Assembly (NCBI RefSeq): GCF_026151205.1
Contig: NC_087076.1
Span: 14,677,675 to 14,741,674 of the forward strand
DNA length: 64,000 nucleotides
Reading direction: 5' to 3'
Origin: Bolinopsis microptera
Taxonomy: Eukaryota > Ctenophora > Tentaculata > Lobata > Bolinopsidae
Below are positions 34,293-46,656 of this stretch, piece by piece. A program made the translations under genes and the position numbers. The notes under the pieces are model-generated. The model did no database searches, was not told where the DNA came from, and saw only the letters and a program-made list of their open reading frames with translations. Each line of letters opens with the position of its first letter. Position 1 is the stretch's first letter.

Positions 34293-37200
34293 ATGTTAAG
34301 ACGTATTGTACGCGGCACCGGAGATAAAAAAGTACAGCTGCAAGATCTTATCAAACAAGTAGACGCCTTCCCAAAGGTGAGTTACTATCAGGACTTGATG
34401 AAAATTCTCTGGAAATCGACTTTTTAGTTGTTTCTATCAGCTGCTTTTGGTCCCACCGAAAAATATTTTCTAGCCGAATTTATTGCTGGTCAAAGGTCAG
34501 CGCTTATATGTAATTTTAATGCACGAGCGGTTTTAAATCGTGCGTACTGAAAAGCGAGCCAAAATTTTGAGATGGGCTTTTTCTTGATTCCGAAAGAATT
34601 TTTATGAAGATCTACCTGCCTGTCAAATTGTAAAACATGAAGTAGCCTGGAAGCCCTGAAACAATTATTTTGGGGCGCATTGAAATGAAATGAGGGATTT
34701 TATACCCTTCTCACCTTCCTACAACTTAATAAAAATGTCATCAATCACAAATTACTGGTTTTCAAACCGTCTTGTCGTGAAACACGTTAATTAATATACA
34801 GTTATAAGACAATTCTGTCACTTGTTAATATACAGGTAGAAGACAGCTATGTAACTACAAATTCGTTTGGTGGTGTCGTTACGTTGATTTGTTGGATCGG
34901 GATAGGGTTCTTACTGTACTCCGAGATAAACGATTTCCTCCGACCAAGTAACTTTTGAATTACCTTACACAGCTTGATTACAGTTATTTGTAATATGCAT
35001 CTTAAATATAAGATTATTTTATCGTAGTTAGGTTCGTAAATTATAACCTCCTGTAACTGACGTGTTATGATCATTAGCTTTTTTTAACGACGCTAGCGGG
35101 ATCATGTCTAGACATATACAGAACATGAGAATATCATAAATATCACAAAATAACACTTATTCCGTTCGGAATACTGCCGTTTAAGCTTCTTAAATAATTG
35201 ACGTACAGTATCAAGCATTTAAAATGCAATCATTTTCATCGCTTCAAACTAAATACAGGTTAATACTGGTTTTAATGATTAGCGGGTACTATAGCGGGTA
35301 CTATACGTGAACCAACTAAACATACAAATTATAAATATCATATTATATTATTAAGACTCTGGATGTCAAGATTTAATCTTCCCTCCCAAATCACTCGGTT
35401 TTACTGGTTATATCCACAGATATGGAGTACAAGTACAAAGTAGATCATGATAAGACCTCCAAACTGTCCATCAACGTGGACATGACGGTTAAAATGCCGT
35501 GTAACCTTATTGGAGCTGATGTGCTCGATATTTGGGGACGGGATTTAGGTGCGTTTATTATATTTTAAATCTCATTTAAACAAATTGTGTTGTTGATTTG
35601 AATAAATTGACGGGATTTTAACAGTCTGAAGCGTGCTGATATGGAAATTATTAATTTATCAATTTATTTCGAAACATGTTTATCCGCAATACATCACGTT
35701 AAAGTTTAGGAACAAATGTTTTGATATCGCGGATCAGACTTTAAACGGTTTCAATCATATCACGATACAGTTGATTTGATTTCCTTTTTTCCTTGAACCT
35801 TCTCCTACACTGGTTGCCATATTCATAACACTTCTCCGTTAAGATTTGTGTGTACAAGCATGCAGTATTACTAAACTTTACAAAATTATCCCATAAATTA
35901 GCTGTAATTACTGAAATAAAGGGGGGGGTGTCACGTCCGTCTATGTCCGCTTGTCTCATAGAATCCAAAAAGGACAGGACATAGGCGGACATAGGCGGAC
36001 ATAGGCGGACATAGGCGGACATAGACGGACATAGGCGGACATAGACGGACATGTACGGACATTAGCGGACATTAATGGACACCTAAATTGCTAAATAAAA
36101 TGTTCAATTTTTGCTGTTATAGGGGGATCATGTTTTTTGTCCGTTCGGTACCCTATATTTTCAAAACGGACAAAAAATAGAGCGGACAAAAATGGACAAA
36201 AACGGACAAAAATGGAAATAACATTTAGATGCTTCCTCCTCCTACTCTTCCTCCTCCTCGGCCTCCTCCTGGGTCTTCCTGATCTTCCTCAGTCCTCTTC
36301 CTCCTCCCCTCCTCAGTCCTCCTACTCCTCCTCCTCGTCCTCAGTCCTCCTCATCAGTCCTCAACACTCCTCCTCCTCCCCAATCCTCCTCCTCTTCCTG
36401 AGTCCTCCTCCTGGGTCCTCCTCCTGGGTCCTCCTCCTCCTCTTCCTCCTCAGCCCTCCTCAGTCCTCCTCCTCATCCTTCTCCTCAGTCCTCCATCCTC
36501 CTCCTCAGTCCTCCCCCAGTCCCCCTCCTCCTCCTCCTATTCAGTCCTCCTCCTTCTCAGTCCTCCTCAGTCCTCCTCCTCCTCCTCCTGAGTCCTCCTC
36601 CTCCTCCTCCTCTTCCCTCTCAGTCATCCTCCTCAGTCCTCCTCCTCAGTCCTCCTCCTCCTGGGTCCTCCTCCTCCTCTTCATCCTCCTCCTCTTCCTC
36701 CTCGGTCCTCCTCCTCATCCTTCTCATCAGTCATCCTCCTCCTCAGTCCTCTCCCAGTCCCCCTCCTTCTTCTCCTCCTATTCAGTCCTCCTCCTCCTCC
36801 TCCTCAGTCCTCCTTCTCATTTCTCCTAAGTCCTCCTCCTGAGTCCTCCTCCTCCTCCCTCTCAGTCATCCTCCTCAGTCATCCTCCTCAGCCATCCTCC
36901 TCAGCCATCCTCCTCAGTACTCCTCAGTCCTCCTCCTTCTCAGTCATCGTCAGTCCTCCTCCTCAGTCCTCCTCAGTCCTCCTCCTCCTCCTGGGTCCTC
37001 CTCCTCCTCCTCCTCCTGGGTCCTCCTCCTGGGTCTTCCTGATCCTCCCCAGTCCTCCTCGGTTCTCCTCCTGAGTCCTCCTCCTCTTCCCTCTCAGTCA
37101 TCCTCCTCAGTCATCCTCCTCAGCCATCCTCCTCAGCCATCCTCCTCAGCCATCCTCCTCAGTACTCCTCAGTCCTCCTCCTTCTCAGTCATCGTCAGTC

Positions 37201-40200
37201 CTCCTCCTCAGTCCTCCTGAGTCCTCCTCCTCAGTCCTCCTGAGTCCTCCTCCTCCTCCTGAGTCCTCCTCCTCCTCCTGGGTCCTCCTCCTGGGTCCTC
37301 CTCCTGGGTCCTCCTCCTGGGTCTTCCTGATCCTCCCCAGTCCTCTTCCTCCTCGGTCCTCAGTCCTCCTCCTCATCCTTCTCATCAGTCCTCCTCCTCC
37401 TCAGTCCTCTCCCAGTCCCCCTCCTTCTCCTCCTCCTATTCAGTCCTCCTGATCCTCCTCCTCCTCCTCCTCCTCCTCCTCCTCCTCCATTAAACAGCAG
37501 CGAGCCAGAGAAGAACTTGTTGCTCTTAGTAAGATCAAGACTAATCCTAAGGCGTTTTATACCTTTGCAAAGAGGTTTAAAACCCCTGCTGCATCTGTCG
37601 GACCCCTATTGGATAGTGATGACAAGCTCCAGTCTGATCCAGCCACTATGGGTAATATCTTACAGGATCAATATGCGAGTGCTTTCAGTGACCCCAAAAA
37701 GGCAAATCTAGCCGAAGTCCGGACGTCCAAGGTCATTGAGCAACCTCATTCTATCACAGACATCGACTTTAATGAGCAAGATATCCTTGACGCCATCAAA
37801 GCGATGAATCGTTTCTCAGCAGTCGGACCTGACAAGTTCCCAGTCCTAATCCTCAAGGAATGTGGAATTGTCCTAGCTCCTGTGATAACCAAGCTTTGGA
37901 AAGCTTCGCTAAGCTCTGGTGAAATAGCTACAAAATTCAAGAACCAGAGTATTATCCCCCTTTTTAAAAAGGGGAAAAGGTCGATTGCTGCCAACTATCG
38001 ACCGGTATCTCTAACATCCAACCTCATAAAGATGTTCGAGAGGGTCGTCCGCGCTAAGCTGGTTGACTACATTGTAGCTCAAGACATCATCAACCACGAT
38101 CAACACGGCTTTCAAGCTGGAAGAAGCTGTCTTACTCAACTTCTTCACCACGTCCAAGACATCATGGATGACTTAGATGGTGACGAAAATGCTGATATTC
38201 TGTATCTTGATTTCAGCAAAGCCTTCGATAAGGTAGATCACGCTATACTATTGAAGAAGCTCCATATGTACGGTATCAAGGGCAACGCCCACCGCTGGCT
38301 GGAAAGCTTCCTCAGTGGAAGAACCCAACATGTCGTTGTCGATGGTATTGAATCTCTCGTCATAATGGTGCTAAGTGGGGTACCACAGGGCACTGTGTTA
38401 GGCCCACTGCTATTTATTTTGTATATCAACGACCTGTTCCTAGTTGTAAAACATTGCAAAGTAAAAGTGTTTGCTGATGACTCCAAGCTCCACAAAAACA
38501 TCAGCTCCCCGTCCGACTGCAAATGTCTCCAGGAAGATCTCTGTGCAGTAGTGCGATGGGCAGTAGCAAACAACATGGAGCTAAACGAAAGTAAGTTCCA
38601 ACTTCTCCAGCATGGTAAGAACCCTGAGCTAAAGAAACCCTACATTTTACCATCTGGTGCATCGATATCTTCTGATGATGTCGTGAAAGATCTCGGTGTG
38701 TATGTTGACAGTGATCTCTCCTGGCGTCAACACATCACAAGAAAGTCCTCTGAGGCAGCGAGCAAAGCTGGATGGGTACTGAGAACTTTCTCTACCAGAG
38801 ACAAAGACACGATGATGATGCTCTTCAAGACATACGTCCGCTCTATTACCGAGTATTGTTGTGCTCTCTGGTCGCCTCACCTGCAGTGTGACATAATCAT
38901 GATTGAGTCGATCCAACGCTCATTCACTGCGAAAATAGCAGGATACAAGCATCTTAGCTACTGGGAGCGCCTGAAGCAGCTTGATCTCTACTCCCTACAG
39001 CGCCGCCGCGAGAGGTACATGATCATCCTTGTCTGGAAAATTTACTACGGTGAGATTCCCAACAGTGTAAACATTTCTTTCCAACACTCTCAAAGAAGAG
39101 GAGTTACATGTCTTCGTCCTCTTGGCGGATCAAAATACAAAAGCATCAACACCATGAGGTTCCATTCTTTCCCTTCAGTGGCCTCTGCTTTGTATAACGT
39201 TGTGCCTCACGACATCAAGTCTATCCCAACCTTGCCAAAATTCAAGGCAGCACTTGATCGCTTTCTCCATACCGTCCCCGACACCCCTCCTACCCCTGGA
39301 TATACAGGGGCAAATGGCAATTCAATCTTGGAATGGGCTGTGAGCAAGACATGATAACGGAGACACCGGTGGTGGAGACGCAAGATGTCTTGGCCTGGGC
39401 GTGCTAGCCCGAAACGAACCCAAGGTACCCAAGGTAGGTTCCTCCTCAGTCCTCCTTCTCATTTCTCCTAAGTCCTCCTCCTGAGTCCTCCTCCTCCTCC
39501 CTCTCAGTCATCCTCCTCAGTCATCCTCCTCAGCCATCCTCCTCAGCCATCCTCCTCAGTACTCCTCAGTCCTCCTCCTTCTCAGTCATCGTCAATCCTC
39601 CTCCTCAGTCCTCCTCAGTCCTCCTCCTCCTCCTGGGTCCTCCTCCTCCTCCTCCTCCTGGGTCCTCCTCCTGGGTCTTCCTGATCCTCCCCAGTCCTCT
39701 TCCTCCTCGGTTCTCAGTCCTCCTCCTCATCCTTCTCATCAGTCCTCCTCCTCAGTCCTCTCCCAGTCCCCCTCCTTCTCCTCCTCCTATTCAGTCCTCC
39801 TCCTCCTCCTCCTCCTCCTCCTCCTCAGTCCTCCTTCTCATTTCTCCTAAGTCCTCCTCCTGAGTCCTCCTCCTCCTCCCTCTCAGTCATCCTCCTCAGT
39901 CATCCTCCTCAGCCATCCTCCTCAGCCATCCTCCTCAGCCATCCTCCTCAGTACTCCTCAGTCCTCCTCCTTCTCAGTCATCGTCAGTCCTCCTCCTCAG
40001 TCCTCCTGAGTCCTCCTCCTCCTCCTGGGTCCTCCTCCTCCTCCTCCTCCTGGGTCCTCCTCATGGGTCTTCCTGATCCTCCCCAGTCCTCTTCCTCCTC
40101 CCCTCCTCAGTCCTCCTCCTACTCCTCGTCCTCAGTTCTCCTCATCAGTCCTCAACAGTCCTCCTCCTCCCCAGTCCTCCTCCTCCTCCTGGGGCCTTTT

Positions 40201-43200
40201 CCTGGGTTCTCCTCCTGGGTCCTCCTCCTCCTGGGTCCTCCTCCTCCTGGGTCCTCCTTCTCCTCCTCAGTCCTTCTCCTCCTCCTCCTCAGTCTTCTTC
40301 CTCCTCTTCCTCCTCCTCCTCCCTCTCAGTCATCCTCCTCAGCCATCCTCCTCAGTCCTCCTCCTTCTCAGTCCTCCTGAGTCCTCCTGAGTCATCCTCC
40401 TCAGTTCTCCTCCTCCTCCTAGGTCCTCCTTCTGGGTCCTCCTCCTCCTCCTCCTCCTGGGTCTTCCTGATCCTCCTCCTCCCTCTCAGTCATCCTCCTC
40501 AGTCATCCTTCTCAGTCATCCTCCTCAGCCATCCTCCTCAGCCATCCTCCTCAGCCATCCTCCTCAGTACTCTTTAGTACTCTTCAGTCCTCCTCCTTCT
40601 CAGTCCTCCTCAGTCCTCCTCCTGAGTTCTCCTCCTCCTGAGTCATCCTCCTCAGTCCTCCTCCTCCTCCTCCTGGGTCCTTCTCCTGGGTCTTTCTCCT
40701 GGGTCTTCCTGATCCTCCCCAGTTCTCTTCCTCCTCCCCTCCTCAGTCCTCCTCCTACTCGTCCTCAGTCCTCCTCATCAGTCCTCAACAGTCCTCCTCC
40801 TCCCCAGTCCTCCTCCTCCTCCTCCTGTGGCCTTTTCCTGGGTCCCTATATAATTTGATATAATAAGTTAAAGCTATTAATAGCTTTAGTGTGATTAATA
40901 AGTCGTTTGTTTTGTACAAGATTATAATACAAGTTGCGAAAAATTCTCAAAATGCTTGTCCGCTAATGTCCACCAATGTCCGCTAATGTCCACCAATGTC
41001 CGTCCGAGTCCGCCTATGTCCGTCCGGGTCCGCCTATGTCCGTCCGAGTCCGCCAATGTCCGTCCAAGTCCGCCAATGTCCGTCCGTGTCCGCCAATGTC
41101 CCAAAAAACACGTCCGTTGTCTCATAGAATCCAAAAAGGACAGGACATAGGCGGACATAGACGGACATGACACCCCCCCCAATAAAACAGCATTTATAGG
41201 TTTGTACAATTTGAGTTGCTTATAAGCCTTAGGAAATGAGATGTTGATGTTACACACATACCGAGTGAGGTTGTCGCGGTTACCGAAGCCAATGAGCATT
41301 TTGGGGTTTTTTTGGAAATCCCCCATAATTATGCCCCCCATAATACCCCTTGGCTTCCGTCCTATTTTAGTGAGGTATCCCTAACATCAATACTAAATAC
41401 TTTACCAGGTAACACTGAGTTGTTGAAGGAGGAACTAGTACCGTTCGAGTTAGCTGAGAATCAGAAGATGTTCCTGAAATTACAAGGCGCTGTCAAGGAG
41501 TTTGGACAAGCTCATGCTTCTCTGGAAGGTTTCATTTCATTCATTTTCTTTTCTCCTGGAAATTCTGCCGCTGTGTGCACGTCAAAATCTCTTAACCATA
41601 TTATCAGTGTATTGCAGACATAATTGTCAGTTTTCGCCTTTTTGAGTGAGTCTCGGTCGTTATTTGAACATCTTGTCCAAAATGAGAGTCTCCACTCAGT
41701 TAAAACACATCATTTCATTTCAGATATGATGGGGGACATATCACGTAAACTTGTGCCTCGTGACGATCACGGAATAGAGGTTCCTAAAGATGCGTGTAGA
41801 TTACATGGCAGTATTCCTGTTGATAAAATTAAAGGAAACTTCCATATTTTATCAGGTTAGTCTTACTGCACCATTTCACCTGTGACAATACATTTTTCGT
41901 CTCTCCAGTTTAGCGTTGGTATGATTTTAGTATTGTTTATCACTCTTGCCATGTTCTTTTTAAAAACGAACATAGAGCTGGCAGTCCATAATAGCATTAG
42001 AACTATCCAGGTCGATCTGTGAAGATAGCTGGGTTAGGGCACGCTCACCTCCAGTTCGGAGAGGTTCAGAAAAACTTCTCGCACCGTATTGACGGATTAA
42101 CATTTGGAGACAGAGTAAACGGCATGATGTACGCACTGGACGGAGAGCACAAGATCGCTCCGACTTCGGAATATAGCTTTCAATATTATGTCCAGGTAAT
42201 ACAGTCTGTAATTACATGATCCTATGTCAGTGTTATTACTTAATTGCCTGATTAACATTTAGTAGAGTATGTACACTCATCAGTAACGTTGTTGTGGTGG
42301 TGGTGGTGATGGGCTAGGCGTCTAAGGGTCCCTCAAGCAAGGTCTTCTTAGCAAACGCCAGGATTTCTATCGGGTTGGTGGTTAGTATGTCCAAGTTTAA
42401 GTCAGATTTTCCGAAGATTTCTTCTCTCGTCCTGATCGTTGCAGGGCACCGAATCCAGTGTGGTACCGTTTCTTCTTCTTCTCCGCAACGGGGACAAGTT
42501 GCACTCTTTGTAGAGTCGATCCTATTTTTGTAGTGGGACAGGTGAAGGCAATGGCCTGCTCTGAGTTGTGCTAGCAGCGCTCCGTCTTTCCTGCTCTCTA
42601 TTTTACTGTCCGCTCTTTTTCTGTTGTATCCCTTGTAAGTCTGGGAGACCAGGTGGTGTTGGGGGTCGCTATCCTTGATGTGTGCCTTTGCTACTGCTCT
42701 GGCAACTCCGTATGAGATTGTAGACTGTCCTTGGCCCAGGTCCGGGAGTTGTGCTGCTTCCTTTGCTGCTTTGTCAGCGTATTCGTTCCCAGGAATGTTG
42801 GAGTGGCCGGGAATCCAGTGCAGGTACGTTGTCCCATGGAGTGATTCCAGAGTTTTCCTGATATCCTGTGTGTCTGGGTTCAGGCTATCGATGCTATTCA
42901 GTAATGCCTGGCTATCAGAGCATATGATGGTGTCATCATACTTCTGGTTCTCTGTCATCCATTTCAGGGCTTCCGTAAGTGCAGTTTTCTCCTCACCATA
43001 GGAGCAGGTGAACTTATTTCCCTTCTTTTTTATGGTCTCCAGTATAACGGGGTTAGCTGCTGACCCTGTGGTGATAACTGCTGCTGCTCCACCTTCCTTT
43101 GTTCCACCTTTACATGATCCGTCAGTATAGATGGTAGTACATATGTCGTACTTGTCAATCATTCTGATAGCACTTTGGGCGGTCAGTCTTTTGGCAGAGC

Positions 43201-45369
43201 TTTCGTTAGCTGAATCGCTTGTGTCCCAGAAAGTGTCTCTTGGTCGTGTGGAGAAAGGGTGTTGGTTGTTAGGCACAGCTGGATGGGATTTGGGTACTAG
43301 CATAGGAGTCTCTGGTAGTGCTGTGAACACTTTCCAGTTCCTTTTCCTCTGTTCTTCTGAATCCTCCCAGGGCTTTTGGAATGGAGATGGGAGGGCTTCT
43401 ACGGGATTTCCGTGAGTTGGTAGCTGCCCTCTGGTGGAGTTAGTTTTCTCTCTCCAGGAACTACGGATCTTGCTTCTGTGGGTGGTAGGTGTTTTAGGGC
43501 GTAGTGCTGCGTGCCTTGGATGATCTGAAGGGAGTCGGTCTGCTTTTTCTGCAGCAATAGTGATGATTCGCTCACTATGTGTCTTGTAGCTTTCAACTTC
43601 AGCTTCGATTCTTAGCGCTTCTGTAGGTGTTGACGAGTATTGACCAGTGACTAGCCTCAGGGCTTTGTTCTGTGCTACTTCTAGCTTGTTGAGTTGAGTA
43701 GCAGATAGCCATGGTTGCCAAGCAGCTGCAGCATAATCAAGTACGCTCCTCTGGGTAGCAATGTACACCCTCCGTAGGTTTTCTTTTCTCCAGCCCCACT
43801 GTTTTCCTGCCAGGGACGCCAGTATCTTACAGCGTTCAGAGACTTTCTATTGTTGTCCTATTAAAATCTCCACGACATCTGTACCGGTTCCACTGTGAAT
43901 ATTGGTTTGCGTTGAGCGCGGTACCATAATTGTAAATAAAGTACCGCGCGCTTAGGTCACGTGACACGTATGCGCGCGCGCGAGCACTGCAATTCCAGCT
44001 TGTAAAGTTGTAATTGATTGAAAGTCTGGGATCGACCACATACAGCTGTTAAAACATAAATAAAGACTTGAGCTAAACACTAAAGATTGTCCGTTCAGAT
44101 CAATCCTTCCCTAGTGAGCTACAAGCATACGGTTTTTTTCGGAATGACCGGCGAACACTTTTTTATGTCCTCATCACTGATTCACTCATGAACATAGATT
44201 TGTTTACTTGTCTTTAGATTAACATTATATATTTACCTAAATGTTTATCATTCCATTGCTTGCTTATAAAATAACAATGCAATATACTTTTATAACACAC
44301 TTTTCTTCAACCTGTTTGCATTTCCAGTTTTCAAACTATGTTGAATGTTGCATGATTAACACGTTATTTCACGGACCGGTTGCTACTGAACATGTTCACA
44401 TTGATAGCAACTCAGCAACTGTCCATGTTGTAATTGAATTTACGGTGTGCGGCAGGTGAAGTGGCATAAGAGTGAAGAGTCTACCTCATTTTATACCAAT
44501 TTGGAATTAAGGTCTTGTTTTACAGTAATTAGATAAAGGAGAATATACATATTATAATATATTACCTAATATTAACCTATTCCTCAGATTGTACCCACGA
44601 AGTATATAACTGAGTCGCTGAACGTGCAAACGTATCAATACACAGTTCAAGAACAGGTTAGGCTCCTATAGGACTTGTTTCTATTTTCTGCCGATATATA
44701 ATAATTTGTTTGACTAATTCCCTATTCCCTATGACTGGTTCATAGATCCGATTCAAGTTCTACTAGAAAATAGTATCACGTGTAAATGTTCTAATTTTTA
44801 ACAAATCCAATGCTACTTGAGTATCTTAAACCTTGATTCAGATTCGAGCGATTGACCCAGCGTCAGGTAGTCACGGTACAGCTGGTATCGTGATCAAGTA
44901 CCAGTTCTCACCCATATCAGCTATAGTGCATGTAAAGGAGAAGAATTGGGTCATATTCCTGACCAGAATGTTAGGCGTTGTCGGGGGGGTTATCAGTACT
45001 TCAGGTGAGAACTAATTGTTGTGTTAGTTAGGTTACAATTCCGTAATGTTGGAGCCGTTTTAGCTTTGACATGTGACAGCAATCAACCAATATGTTCCCA
45101 GCAGTGTTCAGTCAAATCCAAGAGTCAATGTCATGACGTGACATTGTCACGTCAATTGTTACGTGTCAAAACAAATCTGGTTCCTCTCCACACCAGTAAT
45201 ACTAGTTCGGTAGCCGCTGGTTTTCTCTTTCATATCGTGCATCTGTGTCCCGAAGCTAAACAATGATAATTTATTTTCAGGTTTACTAAATCTGGTGATA
45301 ACAGAGAGCTTTGAGTTTATTTGTTGTCGCTTCAAAAAACAGACCGTACCTGTCAAAGCGGAGTCGTAA
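34293..45369 (+). CDS. ERGIC2: ERGIC2, ER-Golgi intermediate compartment protein 2, 360 aa
   Basis: Membrane cargo receptor that cycles between ER and Golgi, working with ERGIC3 (family knowledge). Exons: 34293-34376, 34836-34947, 35420-35548, 41409-41528, 41724-41855, 42011-42195, 44588-44656, 44842-45004, 45281-45369. All phases agree; total 1083 nt, close to human ERGIC2 (377 aa). The N-terminus has [21 protein letters not shown], then TM1 (about 40-58, [15 protein letters not shown]). The lumenal domain includes [46 protein letters not shown] and [13 protein letters not shown]. The second TM is [18 protein letters not shown] in exon 8. Intron 3 (5.86 kb) contains fold-back element C with a satellite and LINE. 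Intron 6 contains an RNase H LINE fragment. Confidence 0.93.
35975..36075. repeat. 10-bp tandem repeat GGACATAGGC, left arm of element C
   Basis: About ten units drifting from GGACATAGGC to GGACATTAGC. A related GGACAAAAAT/AACGGACA series continues at 36160-36215. The complementary series (GTCCGCCAAT, GTCCGTCC) is at 40958-41105. Confidence 0.85.
36226..37490. repeat. Pyrimidine-rich CCT satellite, left block
   Basis: Almost pure C/T on the plus strand, built from TCCTCC with spacers such as CAGTCCTCC, CTGGGTCCTCC and CAGCCATCCTCC arranged in a higher-order pattern. A block of about 250 bp at 36808-37060 recurs at 39447-39700 and 39830-40090. Long open frames here (for example the Ser/Pro frame from 36137) are translated repeats, not genes. 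Homopurine/homopyrimidine DNA of this kind can form triplex (H-DNA). Confidence 0.92.
37491..39354 (+). mobile_element. Non-LTR retrotransposon reverse transcriptase within the CCT satellite
   Basis: Open frame beginning at the satellite boundary ([15 protein letters not shown]) with 581 codons from the first Met at 37609. RT motifs: block 1 [11 protein letters not shown], block 2 [19 protein letters not shown], block 3 [10 protein letters not shown], palm Asp at [28 protein letters not shown], and FADDSKL (catalytic F-A-D-D). A thumb with [14 protein letters not shown] and the C-terminal [13 protein letters not shown] region follow. This is the CR1/Jockey-like layout (recalled similarity). 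The endonuclease and ORF1 are missing, so the copy is 5'-truncated at about 37491. The 3' flank up to about 39437 is probably the element's UTR. Confidence 0.88.
39438..40845. repeat. Pyrimidine-rich CCT satellite, right block
   Basis: Same composition and higher-order units as the block at 36226-37490, with an internal near-duplicate of about 380 bp (39447 and 39830). It ends in a CCTTTTCCTGGGTCCC segment. Confidence 0.92.
42314..43850 (-). mobile_element. LINE fragment: RT thumb, RNase H and zinc knuckle, in ERGIC2 intron 6
   Basis: Minus-strand frame of 484 codons from 43768 that is open and recognisable back to about 43850 ([26 protein letters not shown]). The N-terminal part has the [21 protein letters not shown] thumb pattern. 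RNase H follows with the four acidic positions: [33 protein letters not shown], and [17 protein letters not shown]. The end has [17 protein letters not shown], a C2HC-type zinc motif. A RNase H domain after the RT is typical of I-clade and related LINEs. The RT itself is absent, so the copy is 5'-truncated. It is antisense to ERGIC2. Confidence 0.85.
43851..44587. other. Rest of ERGIC2 intron 6
   Basis: Contains GCGCGC-rich sequence near 43948-43985 (CGCGCGCGCGAGCAC) similar to 6750-6775 in a TCERG1 intron. No gene was seen. Confidence 0.4.
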
Positions 45370-46125
45370 TGGACATTAATTTGAACAACAGAATAATTTA
45401 TTTTAATTTCGAATTTACATTTCAGATTGGTATATTCAGTGCTTTGTTAGCAAGGCGGGAGCATGTCTATTTTTGAAGTTTATCAGCGTTTTTAGCATTA
45501 AGTTGCATGTAACTACATTATATAATGAAATAACGAGTTAACGAGTTAACGAAACTGTGTGTTACTTTTTTTTGACATAATGTTTTGTTGTTTAACATTT
45601 TGTTTTGTCGGACCGACTATGACGTTAAATTTGTTCTCTAAATTAGACACGAATGTAAGCACATATAATGTTAAATACTTCATATCTTTAAGAGTTATTG
45701 ACTCTGGTCTTTCCGCCTATTATGATTCAATTCCTGTTGTAATCTTTGTATGTGCTTGCGAGGGGTGATATTTTGTTAAATAATTTTGTCTTGATATGAC
45801 ACTTAAAAACAATGAAGATATCTGTACAAATTTGCAATGTTATTGTTATATCATCACATTCACTTTGGGGTATATTGTCATCATAAATCTGTTTAAATTC
45901 AAAACAAGCTAAATGAAAATTATACAATCTCTGTTAAATTTTTTGTCGAACGAAATCGTCCTCTAGAAAATTCTGCTTTTAACAAAGTCATCCGACAATG
46001 TATTATCGTTTTCAAATCTGTAGAGGAGGAAGACGAGATGGGGGCCTCTCAGTTGCCTTAGTAACCACCAACTCTTCTTTCATTACATCTTCTCGCTGAT
46101 AATTCATTCCTAAAAGTTGACATGG
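45370..46125. other. ERGIC2 3' flank, tail-to-tail with the next gene
   Basis: Presumed 3' UTRs of ERGIC2 and of the minus-strand gene at 46126-46656. No other coding sequence was recognised. Confidence 0.4.
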
Positions 46126-46656
46126 TTAATTGTTTCTCACTTGACAAATGAATCGGCAATTCGACGGAGCAAAAAAGTAAATATCAATATTTGACAGTTT
46201 TAATTCACCTGAAGAGGAGGATTCTCCCTCTTCTTCTTCAGACAGCACGATAGGGTCCGCCAAGTTTAGAGTGTCGATGCTGTCAGATATCTCGTTCAGC
46301 GTGTCTGAATAATCGAGAAGTCGTTCATTTACCCACAAGGCATCCATTAGGAACAGTTCTACCTCCTGAAAGACATACAAATTCTCGTTAGTGTAATAAT
46401 AAAACTAACTCAAGTTCGATGTAATATGCCATAAAACACAATATGTAAATGATTCCACCCGCTCCTCCCATAATATGTGCACCTCTTCTGTCAAAGTATC
46501 GAAACAGTCCTCCATCTCCTCCAAATTGCCGTCGTTGTCTTCCTCCAGTTTAACCAGCTTGTCGTTAATGTTGCTCGTCACAGATGACCACTCCTCTATA
46601 TGCCTCTGGCCTGGGGTCCCCATCTGGCTGTCTGGACAGCCGCTTGAGGAAGCCAT
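46126..46656 (-). CDS. Unrecognised small acidic helical protein, two exons, 145 aa
   Basis: Exon 1 at 46656-46459 (66 codons) and exon 2 at 46365-46126 (79 codons plus stop), joined in phase 0; the donor reads CGG|GTGGAA, which is weak, and the acceptor CTTTCAG is good. The protein starts MASSSGCPDSQMGTPG and then contains long acidic, Leu/Ile-spaced helices (INDKLVKLEEDNDGNLEEM, WVNERLLDYSDTLNEISDSI) suited to a coiled coil, followed by a Glu/Ser-rich segment (LSEEEEGESSSSGELK). The last 25 residues are hydrophobic and may instead be intron sequence if a donor at GESSSS|GTGAAT is used. No domain was recognised. Expected to be a soluble subunit of some complex, which is only a guess. Confidence 0.5.

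Larger units (their letters stand above)
35921..41180. mobile_element. G-capped fold-back element C (5.26 kb) enclosing satellite and LINE
   Basis: Left end: eight G followed by TGTCACGTCCGTCTATGTCC. Right end: the inverse (GGACATAGACGGACATGACA plus eight C). Both flanks carry AATAAA (35915-35920 and 41181-41186). Each terminus contains CGGACATAGG-type units of 10 bp, and each contains GTCTCATAGAATCCAAAAAGG in the same orientation as the loop of a terminal hairpin. The interior holds a CCT-rich satellite and a LINE. The alternative is two separate short fold-back elements that bracket a satellite; the matched AATAAA flanks favour one unit. It lies in ERGIC2 intron 3. Confidence 0.6.

Noticed and set aside
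36137-36829. 230-codon Ser/Pro/Leu-rich open frame
   Set aside because: It is the translation of the CCT satellite; no splice or family evidence.
40063-40380. 105-codon Ser/Pro-rich open frame
   Set aside because: Translation of the right CCT satellite block, nearly the same peptide as in the left block.
40950-41180. Regular 10-bp spaced repeats that could suggest a CRISPR-like array
   Set aside because: Units are contiguous with no spacers; it is a fold-back arm in a eukaryotic genome.
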